Positions 8,044-16,207 of a stretch of DNA of 64,000 nt are shown piece after piece. Both the position numbers and the translations under genes were made by a program. This DNA comes from an uncultured Latescibacterota bacterium. GTDB taxonomy: Bacteria; Latescibacterota; UBA2968; UBA8231. The notes below the pieces were generated by a model. That model ran no database searches, was not told the origin of the DNA, and saw only the letters and a program-made list of their open reading frames with translations. The stretch is taken from contig OY282352.1 in assembly GCA_958295495.1 (NCBI GenBank), positions 3,908,548 to 3,972,547 on the forward strand. Direction: 5' to 3'. The number at the start of each line of letters is the position of its first letter. Positions within the stretch are counted from its first letter, which is position 1.

Positions 8044-8760
8044 ATGGATTTGAGCATCGTCATACCCGCGTACAACGAAGAGAAGCGGATTCTCATCGCC
8101 TTGGAGCGGACGCTCGCGTTGCTGGGGCAGCGGCCGTGGTCCTATGAATTGCTGGCCGTAGATGACGGCAGCACCGACCGCACGGCCGCCTGCATTGCGG
8201 AGTGCGCCCGCGAGCATCCGCAAGTCCGCTGCGTGCAAAACGACCGCAATCGCGGCAAGGGCTATTCCGTGCAGCGCGGCGTGGCCGAGGCCCGAGGCCG
8301 CTACATCGGCTTTATGGACGGCGACTACAAGACCGACATTGCCGCGCTCGATGAGGTGATGCCCCTATTGGCCGCTGGGTGGGACGGGGTGATCGGCGAC
8401 CGGACGCTGAGCGCGACCGAATTCGTCGTTGTGCGCCGGCACTACCGGCAGTGGGGGACCGAGGCGTTTGGCTGGCTCGTGCGCACGCTGATGGACTTGG
8501 GCGAGTTCGGCGACACTCAGTGCGGATTTAAGTTTTTTCAGGCCGCGGTGGCGCGCGACCTCTGCGCCCGGCAGCAGGTCGCCGGCTTTATGTTCGACGT
8601 GGAGCTTTTGCTGCTGGTGCGCCAATTGGGCTACCAGATTGCAAAAATCCCCGTGAAGTGGCGTTTCGACCCGGACAGCCGCTTTAACCCGGTGACGGGG
8701 ACGCTGGCCAATCTCAAGGAGCTGGTGCGGATCCGCTGGGTGCATCGCGGCCGATCCTGA
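8044..8760 (+). CDS. Glycosyltransferase family 2 (dolichyl-phosphate glucosyltransferase-like)
   Basis: A 238-residue GT-A enzyme. The N-terminus SIVIPAYNEEKRI and VDDGSTDRTA are the nucleotide-sugar binding signatures; NRGKGYSVQRGVAEARGRYI precedes an acidic FMDGDYKTD stretch that serves as the metal-binding DxD region. CGFKFFQ and the later KWRFDPDSRFNP resemble ALG5/DPM1-type enzymes that charge polyprenyl phosphate with sugar. There are no membrane segments at the C-terminus, so it is probably peripheral at the inner membrane. It could supply lipid-linked sugar to the several membrane glycosyltransferases in this window (inference). Confidence 0.85.
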   Translation: MDLSIVIPAYNEEKRILIALERTLALLGQRPWSYELLAVDDGSTDRTAACIAECAREHPQVRCVQNDRNRGKGYSVQRGVAEARGRYIGFMDGDYKTDIAALDEVMPLLAAGWDGVIGDRTLSATEFVVVRRHYRQWGTEAFGWLVRTLMDLGEFGDTQCGFKFFQAAVARDLCARQQVAGFMFDVELLLLVRQLGYQIAKIPVKWRFDPDSRFNPVTGTLANLKELVRIRWVHRGRS

Positions 8761-8770
8761 GCAGCAGCTT

Positions 8771-11062
8771 TTAGCTGTCGTCGATCTGGCGGATCAAGGC
8801 CCCTAAGCGCGCGAGACAAACGGTGAGAAAAATCTCTTGGGCAACGGGGGACTCTTGCCGCACCGGGCTGTTGATGAAGTGGCTGATGGCGATGAGAACC
8901 ACGTACACCGACAGCACAGCGTATGCTTGGTCGCCGGTGGCGGAGAGTCCGTCGCGCACGGCGCGCACGACCTGCCGCATGGCTTCGACTAGTGCCTCGG
9001 CCTTTTCCTCTTCATAAGCGACAACCACCTCCCGGCACAGGGTCTTTAACTGGGTGCGGTATTCGGCGTTGATGCAGCGGGCCGCGCCCAAGGAGTCGGT
9101 TGCCCGGCGCAGCAGGCGGGTGATGGTGGCGACGCGGTCGGTTTCCTCGCGTGAGAGCAAGCGGTAGAACTGGTCGCCAGCGCCTAGCGCGCGGCAGATC
9201 CCGTTGAGTAGCTGCAAGCGCACGGCCGGGGAGGGAAAGTCGGTCAGGTGGCCTAGCGCGGGTCTGACGATGCGGCGATCTTGACGCTCGCCGAGAACAT
9301 CGACTAGCGTCGGGAACGTCAGGGGGTCGAAATCGCTGCCAAATTGCCAGAATAATAGCTCGTGGACTTCGTCTCCGCGGAGGCTGGCTAGGCCGCGGAT
9401 GGCGCTGATGCGCACCCGGGGGTCGGCGTCGGTCAGCGCGTCGACTAGCGGATCGATACTCGTGGAATATCCGAGGCGGCCGAGGGCCTCAGCGGCTTCG
9501 CTGCGGATGTCCGAGGCCCCGTCGAGCAGCTCGCGCACCAAGGGATCGGCCGCGCTTTCCGATCGGCTCTCGCCCAAGGCACGGGCGGCGGCGCGGCGCA
9601 CCTGAGGGCTGGCGTCGGTTAGGGCTTGGACCAATTGCTCGATGGCGAGGGGGTTGCCCGAACGGCCCAAGGCCTCGGCGGCGCGCGCCCTAGTTCCCTC
9701 GGCCGTGGCCAAGCTGAAAATGGTGGCGTTGTAGGCGTAGCTGAGGACGTTGCCGCGCAGCATCCGCGAGAGCAGGCTGCGCGAAGTCGCACTCCGCGCG
9801 TCCTTGACGGTGCGGAGGATGAACAAGGGCGCTAGCCGGGTCAAGGTGCTGAGGACAAAGATGACTTGTAAATCGCCCATGGGTACGCCGAACGCGGAAA
9901 AGCGCAAGCCCTCTAGTTGGGCGACGAGCAGGCCGCCCAATAAGGGGCCGAGTGCCCCCATTAGGTTGACCGTCACCGACCAAGTTGCCAGGTACATCGT
10001 GCGTCTCTGGCCTTGGGGCAGCAGGCCGTAAAGCAGGGGGTTGATGCCAACCCCGATCCCGGAGAATAGGAGGCCGCTCAGGACCAAGGCCACGGGTACT
10101 AGGTGGTAGGCCCCCGGCTGGTTGAAGGCCCAGACTAAAGGCAGGAACGCGGCCGGCGTCATCAGGATTTGCAGTACGGGTCTGGAGCCGAAGCGGTCGA
10201 TGAGCCCGGCCCAGAGCCGGTAGCCAGCGATGCTGGTCAGCATGAACAGGGCGTTGAAAATCGAGACCTCGGTATAGGAGATCTGCAGGCGGTCGAGCAT
10301 AAAGACGCTGTAGAGCGGCCCGGCCAGCCCAACGCCAAAGGTCCACAGGCCAAAAAAGAGGGCGGCGCGGCGGAAGTTGGGGTCGTGGAAGGGCTGCAAG
10401 AGGTCGCCCAAGCGCGTGCTTTGTTCGTCGGTGGCGGCCGTCTGTTGGAGAAAGGGGGCGCGGAGGAGATTTGAGTAGCCCAAGAGTCCAAAGAGCGTCC
10501 CAGCCGCAAAGACCCAGACAAAGCCGCCTCCTTCGGGGAAAAGGTCGAGGAATTGGCCGATTGCAAAACCGGCAACCATCGCCACCATGGTGCTGACGAT
10601 GGTCTGGCGGCTGGCAAAGCGCGCGCGGATATTCTCCGGCACGGCGTTGGCGATCCAAGTGCTGTAAAAGGGCGAAATCGCATAGCCGCTGAACATGCTG
10701 AGGCAGACCATGGCCACCAAGGCCGCGAGCCGGTACTGCTCGGGGACGAAGAGGGGGATGACCAGCGGTAGCCCGCGAAAGGCGACTTCCACGTAGCCAC
10801 CGACGACGACAAAGCGCTTCTTGTCGCGGACGCGAGCGCTCAGCAGGGGGGCGAGCAATTGCGTCAGAGCGAGGAAGTACGCGGCCGAGGTGAAGAGGGC
10901 GATAAAGGCACCATCGGCACCCAAGTACAGGGCGAAGCCGGTAAAGGCGGCTGTCCCCAACCCACAGGCTTGCCCCCAAGCACCCCACAAGCCGCTGGCG
11001 ACGACGAAGGAGTGGAGGGCGCGATGCACTTGGCCGCGCGAGAGAGAAGGAGCATTTTCCAT
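8771..11062 (-). CDS. MFS transporter fused to HEAT repeats
   Basis: About 763 residues. Residues ~20-420 form roughly 12 membrane segments of the major facilitator type, with a loop motif SRPVLQI between halves and a fold similar to sugar/permease MFS members. After a linker, residues ~455-560 contain HEAT-like units of about 31 residues (ARAAEALGRSGNPLAIEQLV, VRRAAARALGESRSESAADP, IRSEAAEALGRLGYSTSIDP, VRISAIRGLASLRGDE). The C-terminal 150 residues are helical without a recognised domain. HEAT repeats on an MFS carrier suggest a cytoplasmic docking platform. ATG at 11062 is preferred over a TTG three codons upstream. The gene is convergent with the GT2 gene and has its own promoter region. 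Confidence 0.82.
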   Translation of the reverse strand: MENAPSLSRGQVHRALHSFVVASGLWGAWGQACGLGTAAFTGFALYLGADGAFIALFTSAAYFLALTQLLAPLLSARVRDKKRFVVVGGYVEVAFRGLPLVIPLFVPEQYRLAALVAMVCLSMFSGYAISPFYSTWIANAVPENIRARFASRQTIVSTMVAMVAGFAIGQFLDLFPEGGGFVWVFAAGTLFGLLGYSNLLRAPFLQQTAATDEQSTRLGDLLQPFHDPNFRRAALFFGLWTFGVGLAGPLYSVFMLDRLQISYTEVSIFNALFMLTSIAGYRLWAGLIDRFGSRPVLQILMTPAAFLPLVWAFNQPGAYHLVPVALVLSGLLFSGIGVGINPLLYGLLPQGQRRTMYLATWSVTVNLMGALGPLLGGLLVAQLEGLRFSAFGVPMGDLQVIFVLSTLTRLAPLFILRTVKDARSATSRSLLSRMLRGNVLSYAYNATIFSLATAEGTRARAAEALGRSGNPLAIEQLVQALTDASPQVRRAAARALGESRSESAADPLVRELLDGASDIRSEAAEALGRLGYSTSIDPLVDALTDADPRVRISAIRGLASLRGDEVHELLFWQFGSDFDPLTFPTLVDVLGERQDRRIVRPALGHLTDFPSPAVRLQLLNGICRALGAGDQFYRLLSREETDRVATITRLLRRATDSLGAARCINAEYRTQLKTLCREVVVAYEEEKAEALVEAMRQVVRAVRDGLSATGDQAYAVLSVYVVLIAISHFINSPVRQESPVAQEIFLTVCLARLGALIRQIDDS

Positions 11063-11203
11063 GGTGGGCAAAATATCGTTGCGATGTCAGAAAAGGGCAA
11101 CGAACTTGCCCGTAGTTTTCAATAAGTGGTCAGTCTCCGCACACAGGGACGAGGGAGATTGGGACTGGTCACTAACCACTAACCACAACAAAGGAGGCGG
11201 ATT

Positions 11204-12010
11204 ATGGCACTCAAGATGGGATACGCGACCCTGCGCTGGCGGCAGCCGGATTTGGCAAAGGCCCTGCCCGAGCTCAAAAAGGCTGGCTGGGATGGCTGGG
11301 AGGGGCGGTTGCCTCTCGACTGGTTGGGGCCGCCGAAGCGGCTGAAGCAAGTGTGCGCGGACGCGGATATGCCGCTGTGCGTGTTTACGGCTAGCGGCTC
11401 GCCCGAAGATCGCGACTGGGAGCACACTGAGCGCAACAAGCGGCGGATGGATTTCGCCGCCGAGATGGGCGTGGATTGCTTTATGTTTATGAGCGGTCGC
11501 AAGCCAGAGGGGCGACCGGTGGAACGCGCCGATATTGAGCGGGCGGCCGAGGGGGCCGAACAGTGGGCCGAATACGCGGCCCAGTACGGGTTGGAGCTAA
11601 GCTACCACATCCACACCAACTTGCTGGTGGATTCGGCCGAGGACTGGCGGCTGTACATGAGTTTGCTGGACGAGGCACGGCTGTGCATCGATGTCTCGCA
11701 CGCTGAGTTGTGGGGCTACGATCCGGTGCAGTCGCTGACGGACTTTTGGGATCAGCTCAATTACGTCCACCTACAGGACTATACGTCTTGCACGGTGCGC
11801 GAGCCGGGGTGCTACAATCCCGAGTGGGTTTCGGTCGGCGAGGGCGAATGCCTCGACTTTGCCGGGGTGCTCAACGCGCTCGCCGAGCGGGGCTTTGAGC
11901 GCTGGGTGACCAGTTGTCCGGGCGAGCCGGCCTACGAGGGTGAGGACGCGGTCAGCGAGGCGCGGCGGAGTGCGGGGATGCGCCACTATTTGCGCGGGTT
12001 GGGGTACTAG
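11204..12010 (+). CDS. Sugar phosphate isomerase/epimerase-like TIM barrel
   Basis: A 268-residue member of the xylose-isomerase-like TIM-barrel family (AP endonuclease 2 superfamily; includes IolE, IolH and hydroxypyruvate isomerase). Metal-ligand positions are visible: GLELSYHIHTN, LCIDVSHAELWG, NYVHLQDYTS and a final glutamate region near SVGEGECLDF. These fit the four acidic/His ligands of the divalent-metal site at the barrel mouth. A strong Shine-Dalgarno (AAAGGAGG) precedes ATG 11204. The gene stands alone; substrate unknown, probably a cyclitol or ketose. Confidence 0.85.
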   Translation: MALKMGYATLRWRQPDLAKALPELKKAGWDGWEGRLPLDWLGPPKRLKQVCADADMPLCVFTASGSPEDRDWEHTERNKRRMDFAAEMGVDCFMFMSGRKPEGRPVERADIERAAEGAEQWAEYAAQYGLELSYHIHTNLLVDSAEDWRLYMSLLDEARLCIDVSHAELWGYDPVQSLTDFWDQLNYVHLQDYTSCTVREPGCYNPEWVSVGEGECLDFAGVLNALAERGFERWVTSCPGEPAYEGEDAVSEARRSAGMRHYLRGLGY

Positions 12011-12339
12011 GGGCGACGCGTTTAATGCGTTCATGTCCAACGAAGTTGCGGCAAGGCTTTGCGATAGCTAGACAACTTAGCAAACGATCTGTCCTTGATT
12101 TGTCAACTTCTTATGTGGCTTTTACCCCGTTGTAAAGGAACGGATCATGAAACATCATTCAACGCTGCGGTTAGTCTATTCTTTGAGTCGGGAAACAAGG
12201 CGATTGCGCTCTTTGGGGTTCTGATTCGGGACACGCAGCCCAATGAGCTGGATTTACAGGAACGAGGACAAACGATGGCGGGGAACTATCTGCCTTGAGC
12301 CATCGGTGCCCTTCCATCTCTTACACTTGGAGGTGATCC
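12011..12339 (+). other. Intergenic region before the helicase/GHKL operon
   Basis: No supported gene in these 329 bases. The composition is lower in GC than the flanks. A 25-codon frame (ATG 12147, stop 12222-12224) is preceded by AAAGGAAC and could be a leader peptide, but nothing else supports it. The 3' end holds a good Shine-Dalgarno (TTGGAGGTG) for the gene starting at 12340. The operon promoter should be here, but no hexamer pair is convincing. Confidence 0.5.
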
Positions 12340-12966
12340 ATGAGTCATTGGCTGCTCGAAGAACAGGAAGAGATGCGCCAACAGGCGCTGAATCTAGCTC
12401 AACATGCACAGAATTCGCACAAGTGGGCAGACGAAAAATTGATCCGACGTGCTGCCGATGTGCTGGAAATGGCTGTGCTTGATCTCGTGCTTGAGGACGT
12501 AGCGGATGACAAAAAGAAACAAAGGGAACTAAAACTCGCCGCTGCTGATGCCTTTTGCTTGCTGTGCGCCTTGTCTCGTCCGACTGACCCACTCGATGCC
12601 GGGAAATCCCTATTGAGAGCGGGCAGCCTCGCCGTATTGGGCGATAGAGGGGCTGATGCAGAGCAGTGGTTGGAGAAGGAACCTTGGGCTGAGCTTCCCG
12701 TTAATTCGGAAAATTGGCACGAGCGCACTTGGGCGACTGTCCTCGACGTTTGGCTACGGCTGGTTCGCATGGATCGCTACGCCGACCTCGCCGTGGTTTT
12801 GGCCCGAATCTCCCGCCTGCGCGATGCCCAACCTGATTTTGAAAAAAATTATCTGGCAGGACGAGAACCGACCCATGCCAAGGCGGTCGCGCTCGAATTG
12901 ATCGGACTCTATCACCTCGCCAAGGCCGCCGAGATTTTAGTCGGCTACAGACCGATGGCGGCGTAA
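12340..12966 (+). CDS. Helical protein, first gene of the candidate defence operon (3' end frame-broken)
   Basis: The 208-residue product is almost entirely alpha-helical, without a signal peptide or membrane segment, and I recognise no family. ATG 12340 has a clear GGAGGTG site. The frame ends abruptly (RPMAA, stop 12964-12966), but the next DNA keeps coding in the -1 frame (LDTHFGQVLAVCEHAR, then EVLGRLLAASAVQMAKK) up to an A7 run at 13098-13104. Reading with one A fewer returns to the original frame and stops at 13111-13113. With two compensating single-base errors the gene would be 257 codons (12340-13113). It directly precedes the SNF2 helicase, so it is probably an accessory subunit of that system. 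Confidence 0.65.
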   Translation: MSHWLLEEQEEMRQQALNLAQHAQNSHKWADEKLIRRAADVLEMAVLDLVLEDVADDKKKQRELKLAAADAFCLLCALSRPTDPLDAGKSLLRAGSLAVLGDRGADAEQWLEKEPWAELPVNSENWHERTWATVLDVWLRLVRMDRYADLAVVLARISRLRDAQPDFEKNYLAGREPTHAKAVALELIGLYHLAKAAEILVGYRPMAA

Positions 12967-13166
12967 ATGGAAAACACCAGATACGCCAATCGCTCGATAC
13001 GCATTTTGGCCAAGTACTAGCCGTCTGCGAACATGCGCGAATGATCAATTTGGAAGTGCTCGGTCGTCTGCTTGCCGCCAGTGCCGTGCAGATGGCCAAA
13101 AAAAGGGAGCTAGCGCATACCCACCGCTCCCTAGCTTCGCAAACAGCCGAAAAGGTGCCAACGTAT

Positions 13167-14192
13167 ATGTCAAACCAAACGGAGTTTGTACCGGGTCAAA
13201 TCGTCGTCTTAAAGTCAGATACTTCTGTGAAAGGTGCGGTTGTGGAAGTTCTGCCGGGCGAGGATGAAAGCCGGGTCAAGGTGTTTGTGGATGGCAGAAG
13301 GCAGACGTATTACGCCTCCCAGTTGCAGGCCGAGGATCAGCCCGCTGACGAGTTGCAGCCGCTTTCGTGCGATCGGTTCCACGCTTCCCTGACCGCGCTA
13401 CAGATTCGGCATCCCAGCCTATCGACGTTGTATTCGCTGAACGCGGCGCGCGTCAATTTCATTCCGTATCAGTTCCGGCCCGTGTTGAGGTTCATTCGGT
13501 CGGACCGTCCTCGCTTGTTGATCGCAGATGGCGTCGGGGTCGGCAAGACCATTGAGGCCGGATTGATCCTGCGGGAGCTACAAGCGAGGCGGGAGATCAA
13601 GTCTGTACTCACTATATGTCCCCGTCCGTTGGTGACCGAGGGCAAGTGGAGAAGTGAGATGAAGCGGTTTGGCGAACAGTTCACCCATTTGGACGGCCCG
13701 ACGCTGAGGTATTGCATTAAGGAGATGGCTCTGGAAGGCGAATGGCCCGCTCAGCATCAGAAAGCGATTCTCCCGTACTCGCTGTTCGACGAAGTGCTTC
13801 TTTACGGGCCAGAAGGGAAGGGTAAAGGGCTGTTGGATTTGGACCCGCCACCGCGTTTCGATCTCGTGATCGTGGATGAAGCGCATCATATTCGCAATCC
13901 GAACACCCGTTCTCACGAGGCCGTCCGGTTTTTCTGTGACTGCGCCGAGGCTGCGGTCTTTTTGACCGCGACCCCGATTCAGCTTGGCAGCGAAGACCTG
14001 TTTGTGCTGCTGAACGTACTGCGGCCTGACCTGATTCAGGATATGGAGAGCTTTAAGCATATAGAGCCGCGCCAAATCCGTTTATCAATAAAGCGGTGGA
14101 CCATGCGCGGACCCAAGTGGCAGATTGGACGACTCAGGCCATGGAAGCACTCGACGAAGCGGTCACTACGGATTGGGGCCGATCCATTCTAA
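13167..14192 (+). CDS. SNF2-type DEAD/DEAH helicase, N-terminal part (frameshifted)
   Basis: This encodes the first half of a SWI2/SNF2-family ATPase that translocates on double-stranded DNA. After a small N-terminal beta domain (VPGQIVVLKSD, VFVDGRRQTYYASQLQ) come motif I GVGVGKTIEAG (~residue 122), motif Ia LTICPRPLV, motif II VIVDEAHHIRN (~237) and motif III FLTATP. ATG at 13167 is preferred; the in-frame ATG at 13041 would begin within the tail of the previous gene. Homology leaves this frame near 14066-14078 and continues in the -1 frame (APNPFINKAVDHARTQ), so the last ~38 codons here are not real. A one-base deletion, biological or from assembly, splits the gene. Confidence 0.8.
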   Translation: MSNQTEFVPGQIVVLKSDTSVKGAVVEVLPGEDESRVKVFVDGRRQTYYASQLQAEDQPADELQPLSCDRFHASLTALQIRHPSLSTLYSLNAARVNFIPYQFRPVLRFIRSDRPRLLIADGVGVGKTIEAGLILRELQARREIKSVLTICPRPLVTEGKWRSEMKRFGEQFTHLDGPTLRYCIKEMALEGEWPAQHQKAILPYSLFDEVLLYGPEGKGKGLLDLDPPPRFDLVIVDEAHHIRNPNTRSHEAVRFFCDCAEAAVFLTATPIQLGSEDLFVLLNVLRPDLIQDMESFKHIEPRQIRLSIKRWTMRGPKWQIGRLRPWKHSTKRSLRIGADPF

Positions 14193-16207
14193 GCCGCAAT
14201 CCTGAATTTAAGCGAGTCAGGGAACAACTTGCTGAGGGGTGCGTGGCTACGGACGAACGCATTCAACTCATCACGGACCTGGAAGCGCTGCATACTTTTG
14301 CGAGCATGATCAACAGGACGCGACGGCGCGATATTGGGGCGTTTACTGTGCGGAAGCCGGAAACGGTACGTGTTGAGTTTACTCCCGGCCAAAAGCAACT
14401 TCACGACGAGTTGCTCGCTGTTCAGGCAGACATATTCAGCCGACTGCAAGGGGATAAGAACGTCAAGTTTATGATGACTACGATTAGACGCCAGGCCGCG
14501 AGTTGCCTGTATGGATTGGTCCCTTTCCTCGAGAGCATTCTGCATCGCCGGCTCGACGAATTGGAGTGGGAGGAAGCTGACGACGGGGAACACGTCCCGA
14601 CAAGCGATGCCGTCGGCGCGATTCAATCCCAGATCGAGGGTGTACTTGAAAAAGCGCGTGCGTTTGACCCCCGCGATCCAAAGTTGGAAGCCCTGCGCAC
14701 AGTCATCCGGGACAAGCAAGCCCTGCCCAACAACAAGGTCATGCTGTTCAGCAGCTTTCGCCACACGCTGCACTATCTTTACGAGAAGCTCAAGGCCGAC
14801 GGTGTGCGCGTCGCCATGGTCCACGGCGGGACGCCAGATGAGGAGCGCGTTGAACTGCGGCGTCTGTTCGAGAAACCGCGCGAGGACAGCGACGCTTTCG
14901 ATGTTTTGCTGTTTTCGGAGATTGGTTGCGAGGGCTTGGATTACCAGTTTTGCGATTGCATTGTGAACTACGACTTGCCTTGGAATCCGATGCGCGTCGA
15001 GCAGCGGATTGGTCGCATTGACCGCAACGGTCAGCAGAGCGAGAGCGTCGCCATAGTCAACCTGATTACGCCGGGCACTGTTGACGCGGACATTTACGAC
15101 CGTTGCCTAAAGCGCATAGGCGTGTTTGAGCAGGCTCTCGGCGGTAGCGAAGAAATCCTCGGGGCGATTTCCAAAAAAATAAAGAACATCGCCGAGAACT
15201 ATGCCTTGAGCGAAGCGGAGCGGCAGGCCAAACTCCAGCAGTTGGCAGACAATGAAATTCTCTTGATACAAGAACAGGAAAAGTTGGAACAGAAGCAGAT
15301 GGAGCTTTTTGGCATTCGCCTGCCTGAAGACCAGATGCAGAAGGAGATTAAAGACGCTTCGAGCTTTTGGTTGACGCCGGGTTCGCTGCAAAGGCTCGTC
15401 GCGCTCTATTTGCAGCAGCAATGCGAAGAAGAGCGGGATTTCATCCTCGGCGAGAAGCCTCTGAAAACGCTGCGGCTTTCGCAGGATGGGCGCAACCGCT
15501 TGTTGGACGATTTCCAAAAACTCCCTAGGCAGAGTACCTATCGGAAGTGGGAAGAGTGGCTGAAGGGGGGTGATCCGCATCTACAAATAACCTTTGATCA
15601 GGATTGCGCTACCCAGTATCCAGAGGCCGCTTTCGTCACGCCGCTGCATCCTTTGGTGAAACAGGCAGCCCGGCTTTTTGATAGCGATGAACGGGCCGTC
15701 GTCCATCTAAAGGTGCAGACCGATGAGGTGCCTGCTGGCCGGTATCAGTTCGTCGTTTACCAGTGGCGGTTCTACGGTATTAGGGAGGATTTGAAGCTCA
15801 AGTTGGTTGCCTCGTCGGACGCGGTAACGCCGCATTTGGGTCGCCTTCTCGAGCAAGCGGAGGATGCCGAGGCAGGGGAACAGGGCGAGTGGGACGAACT
15901 GGAAACACAGCATCATCGGCTGTGGTCTGAGGCACGGGCGGAGCATCGGCAACGGACTCAGGAGTTGGCAGCGTACCGCAGAGAGAGTTTGGCGACGAGC
16001 CATCGGGCGCAGATGGCACTGCTTGGGGAGCAGCTTGAAAAGGCAAGTAATGAGAAGATACAGAGAATGCGGTGGTCGCAGATAGACCGGGCAGAAGCTG
16101 ACTACAATCGGCGCATTGAGGAGTTGAGTAGGGCCGAGGAGAAAGTCGATATTGTGGCTGAGCCGGTGGCGTATGGGATTCTCAACATTGAGAAGGAAAC
16201 ACAATGA
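14096..16207 (+). CDS. SNF2-type helicase, C-terminal part (continuation after frameshift)
   Basis: The continuation of the helicase. It carries the second RecA-like lobe: KVMLFSSFRHTLHYLYEKL (motif IV), AMVHGGTPDEER, LLFSEIGCEGLDYQFCDCIV (motif V) and NYDLPWNPMRVEQRIGRIDR (motif VI). The rest (from about 15100) is a long helical and coiled region with no recognised nuclease. Joined with the N-terminal part, the protein would have ~1013 residues, comparable to large SNF2 helicases in phage-defence islands such as DISARM DrmD (a similarity of architecture, not shown homology). The homologous sequence begins before 14096. It ends with an ATGA overlap with the GHKL ATPase gene, so the two are translationally coupled. 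Confidence 0.85.
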   Translation: MDHARTQVADWTTQAMEALDEAVTTDWGRSILSRNPEFKRVREQLAEGCVATDERIQLITDLEALHTFASMINRTRRRDIGAFTVRKPETVRVEFTPGQKQLHDELLAVQADIFSRLQGDKNVKFMMTTIRRQAASCLYGLVPFLESILHRRLDELEWEEADDGEHVPTSDAVGAIQSQIEGVLEKARAFDPRDPKLEALRTVIRDKQALPNNKVMLFSSFRHTLHYLYEKLKADGVRVAMVHGGTPDEERVELRRLFEKPREDSDAFDVLLFSEIGCEGLDYQFCDCIVNYDLPWNPMRVEQRIGRIDRNGQQSESVAIVNLITPGTVDADIYDRCLKRIGVFEQALGGSEEILGAISKKIKNIAENYALSEAERQAKLQQLADNEILLIQEQEKLEQKQMELFGIRLPEDQMQKEIKDASSFWLTPGSLQRLVALYLQQQCEEERDFILGEKPLKTLRLSQDGRNRLLDDFQKLPRQSTYRKWEEWLKGGDPHLQITFDQDCATQYPEAAFVTPLHPLVKQAARLFDSDERAVVHLKVQTDEVPAGRYQFVVYQWRFYGIREDLKLKLVASSDAVTPHLGRLLEQAEDAEAGEQGEWDELETQHHRLWSEARAEHRQRTQELAAYRRESLATSHRAQMALLGEQLEKASNEKIQRMRWSQIDRAEADYNRRIEELSRAEEKVDIVAEPVAYGILNIEKETQ

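Noticed and set aside
9690..10988. 432-codon minus-strand frame inside the MFS-HEAT gene
   Set aside because: Arg/Pro-rich shadow typical of high-GC DNA; the transporter frame has clear membrane segments.
12095..12298. 67-codon frame before the helicase operon
   Set aside because: No Shine-Dalgarno or family; composition consistent with non-coding DNA.
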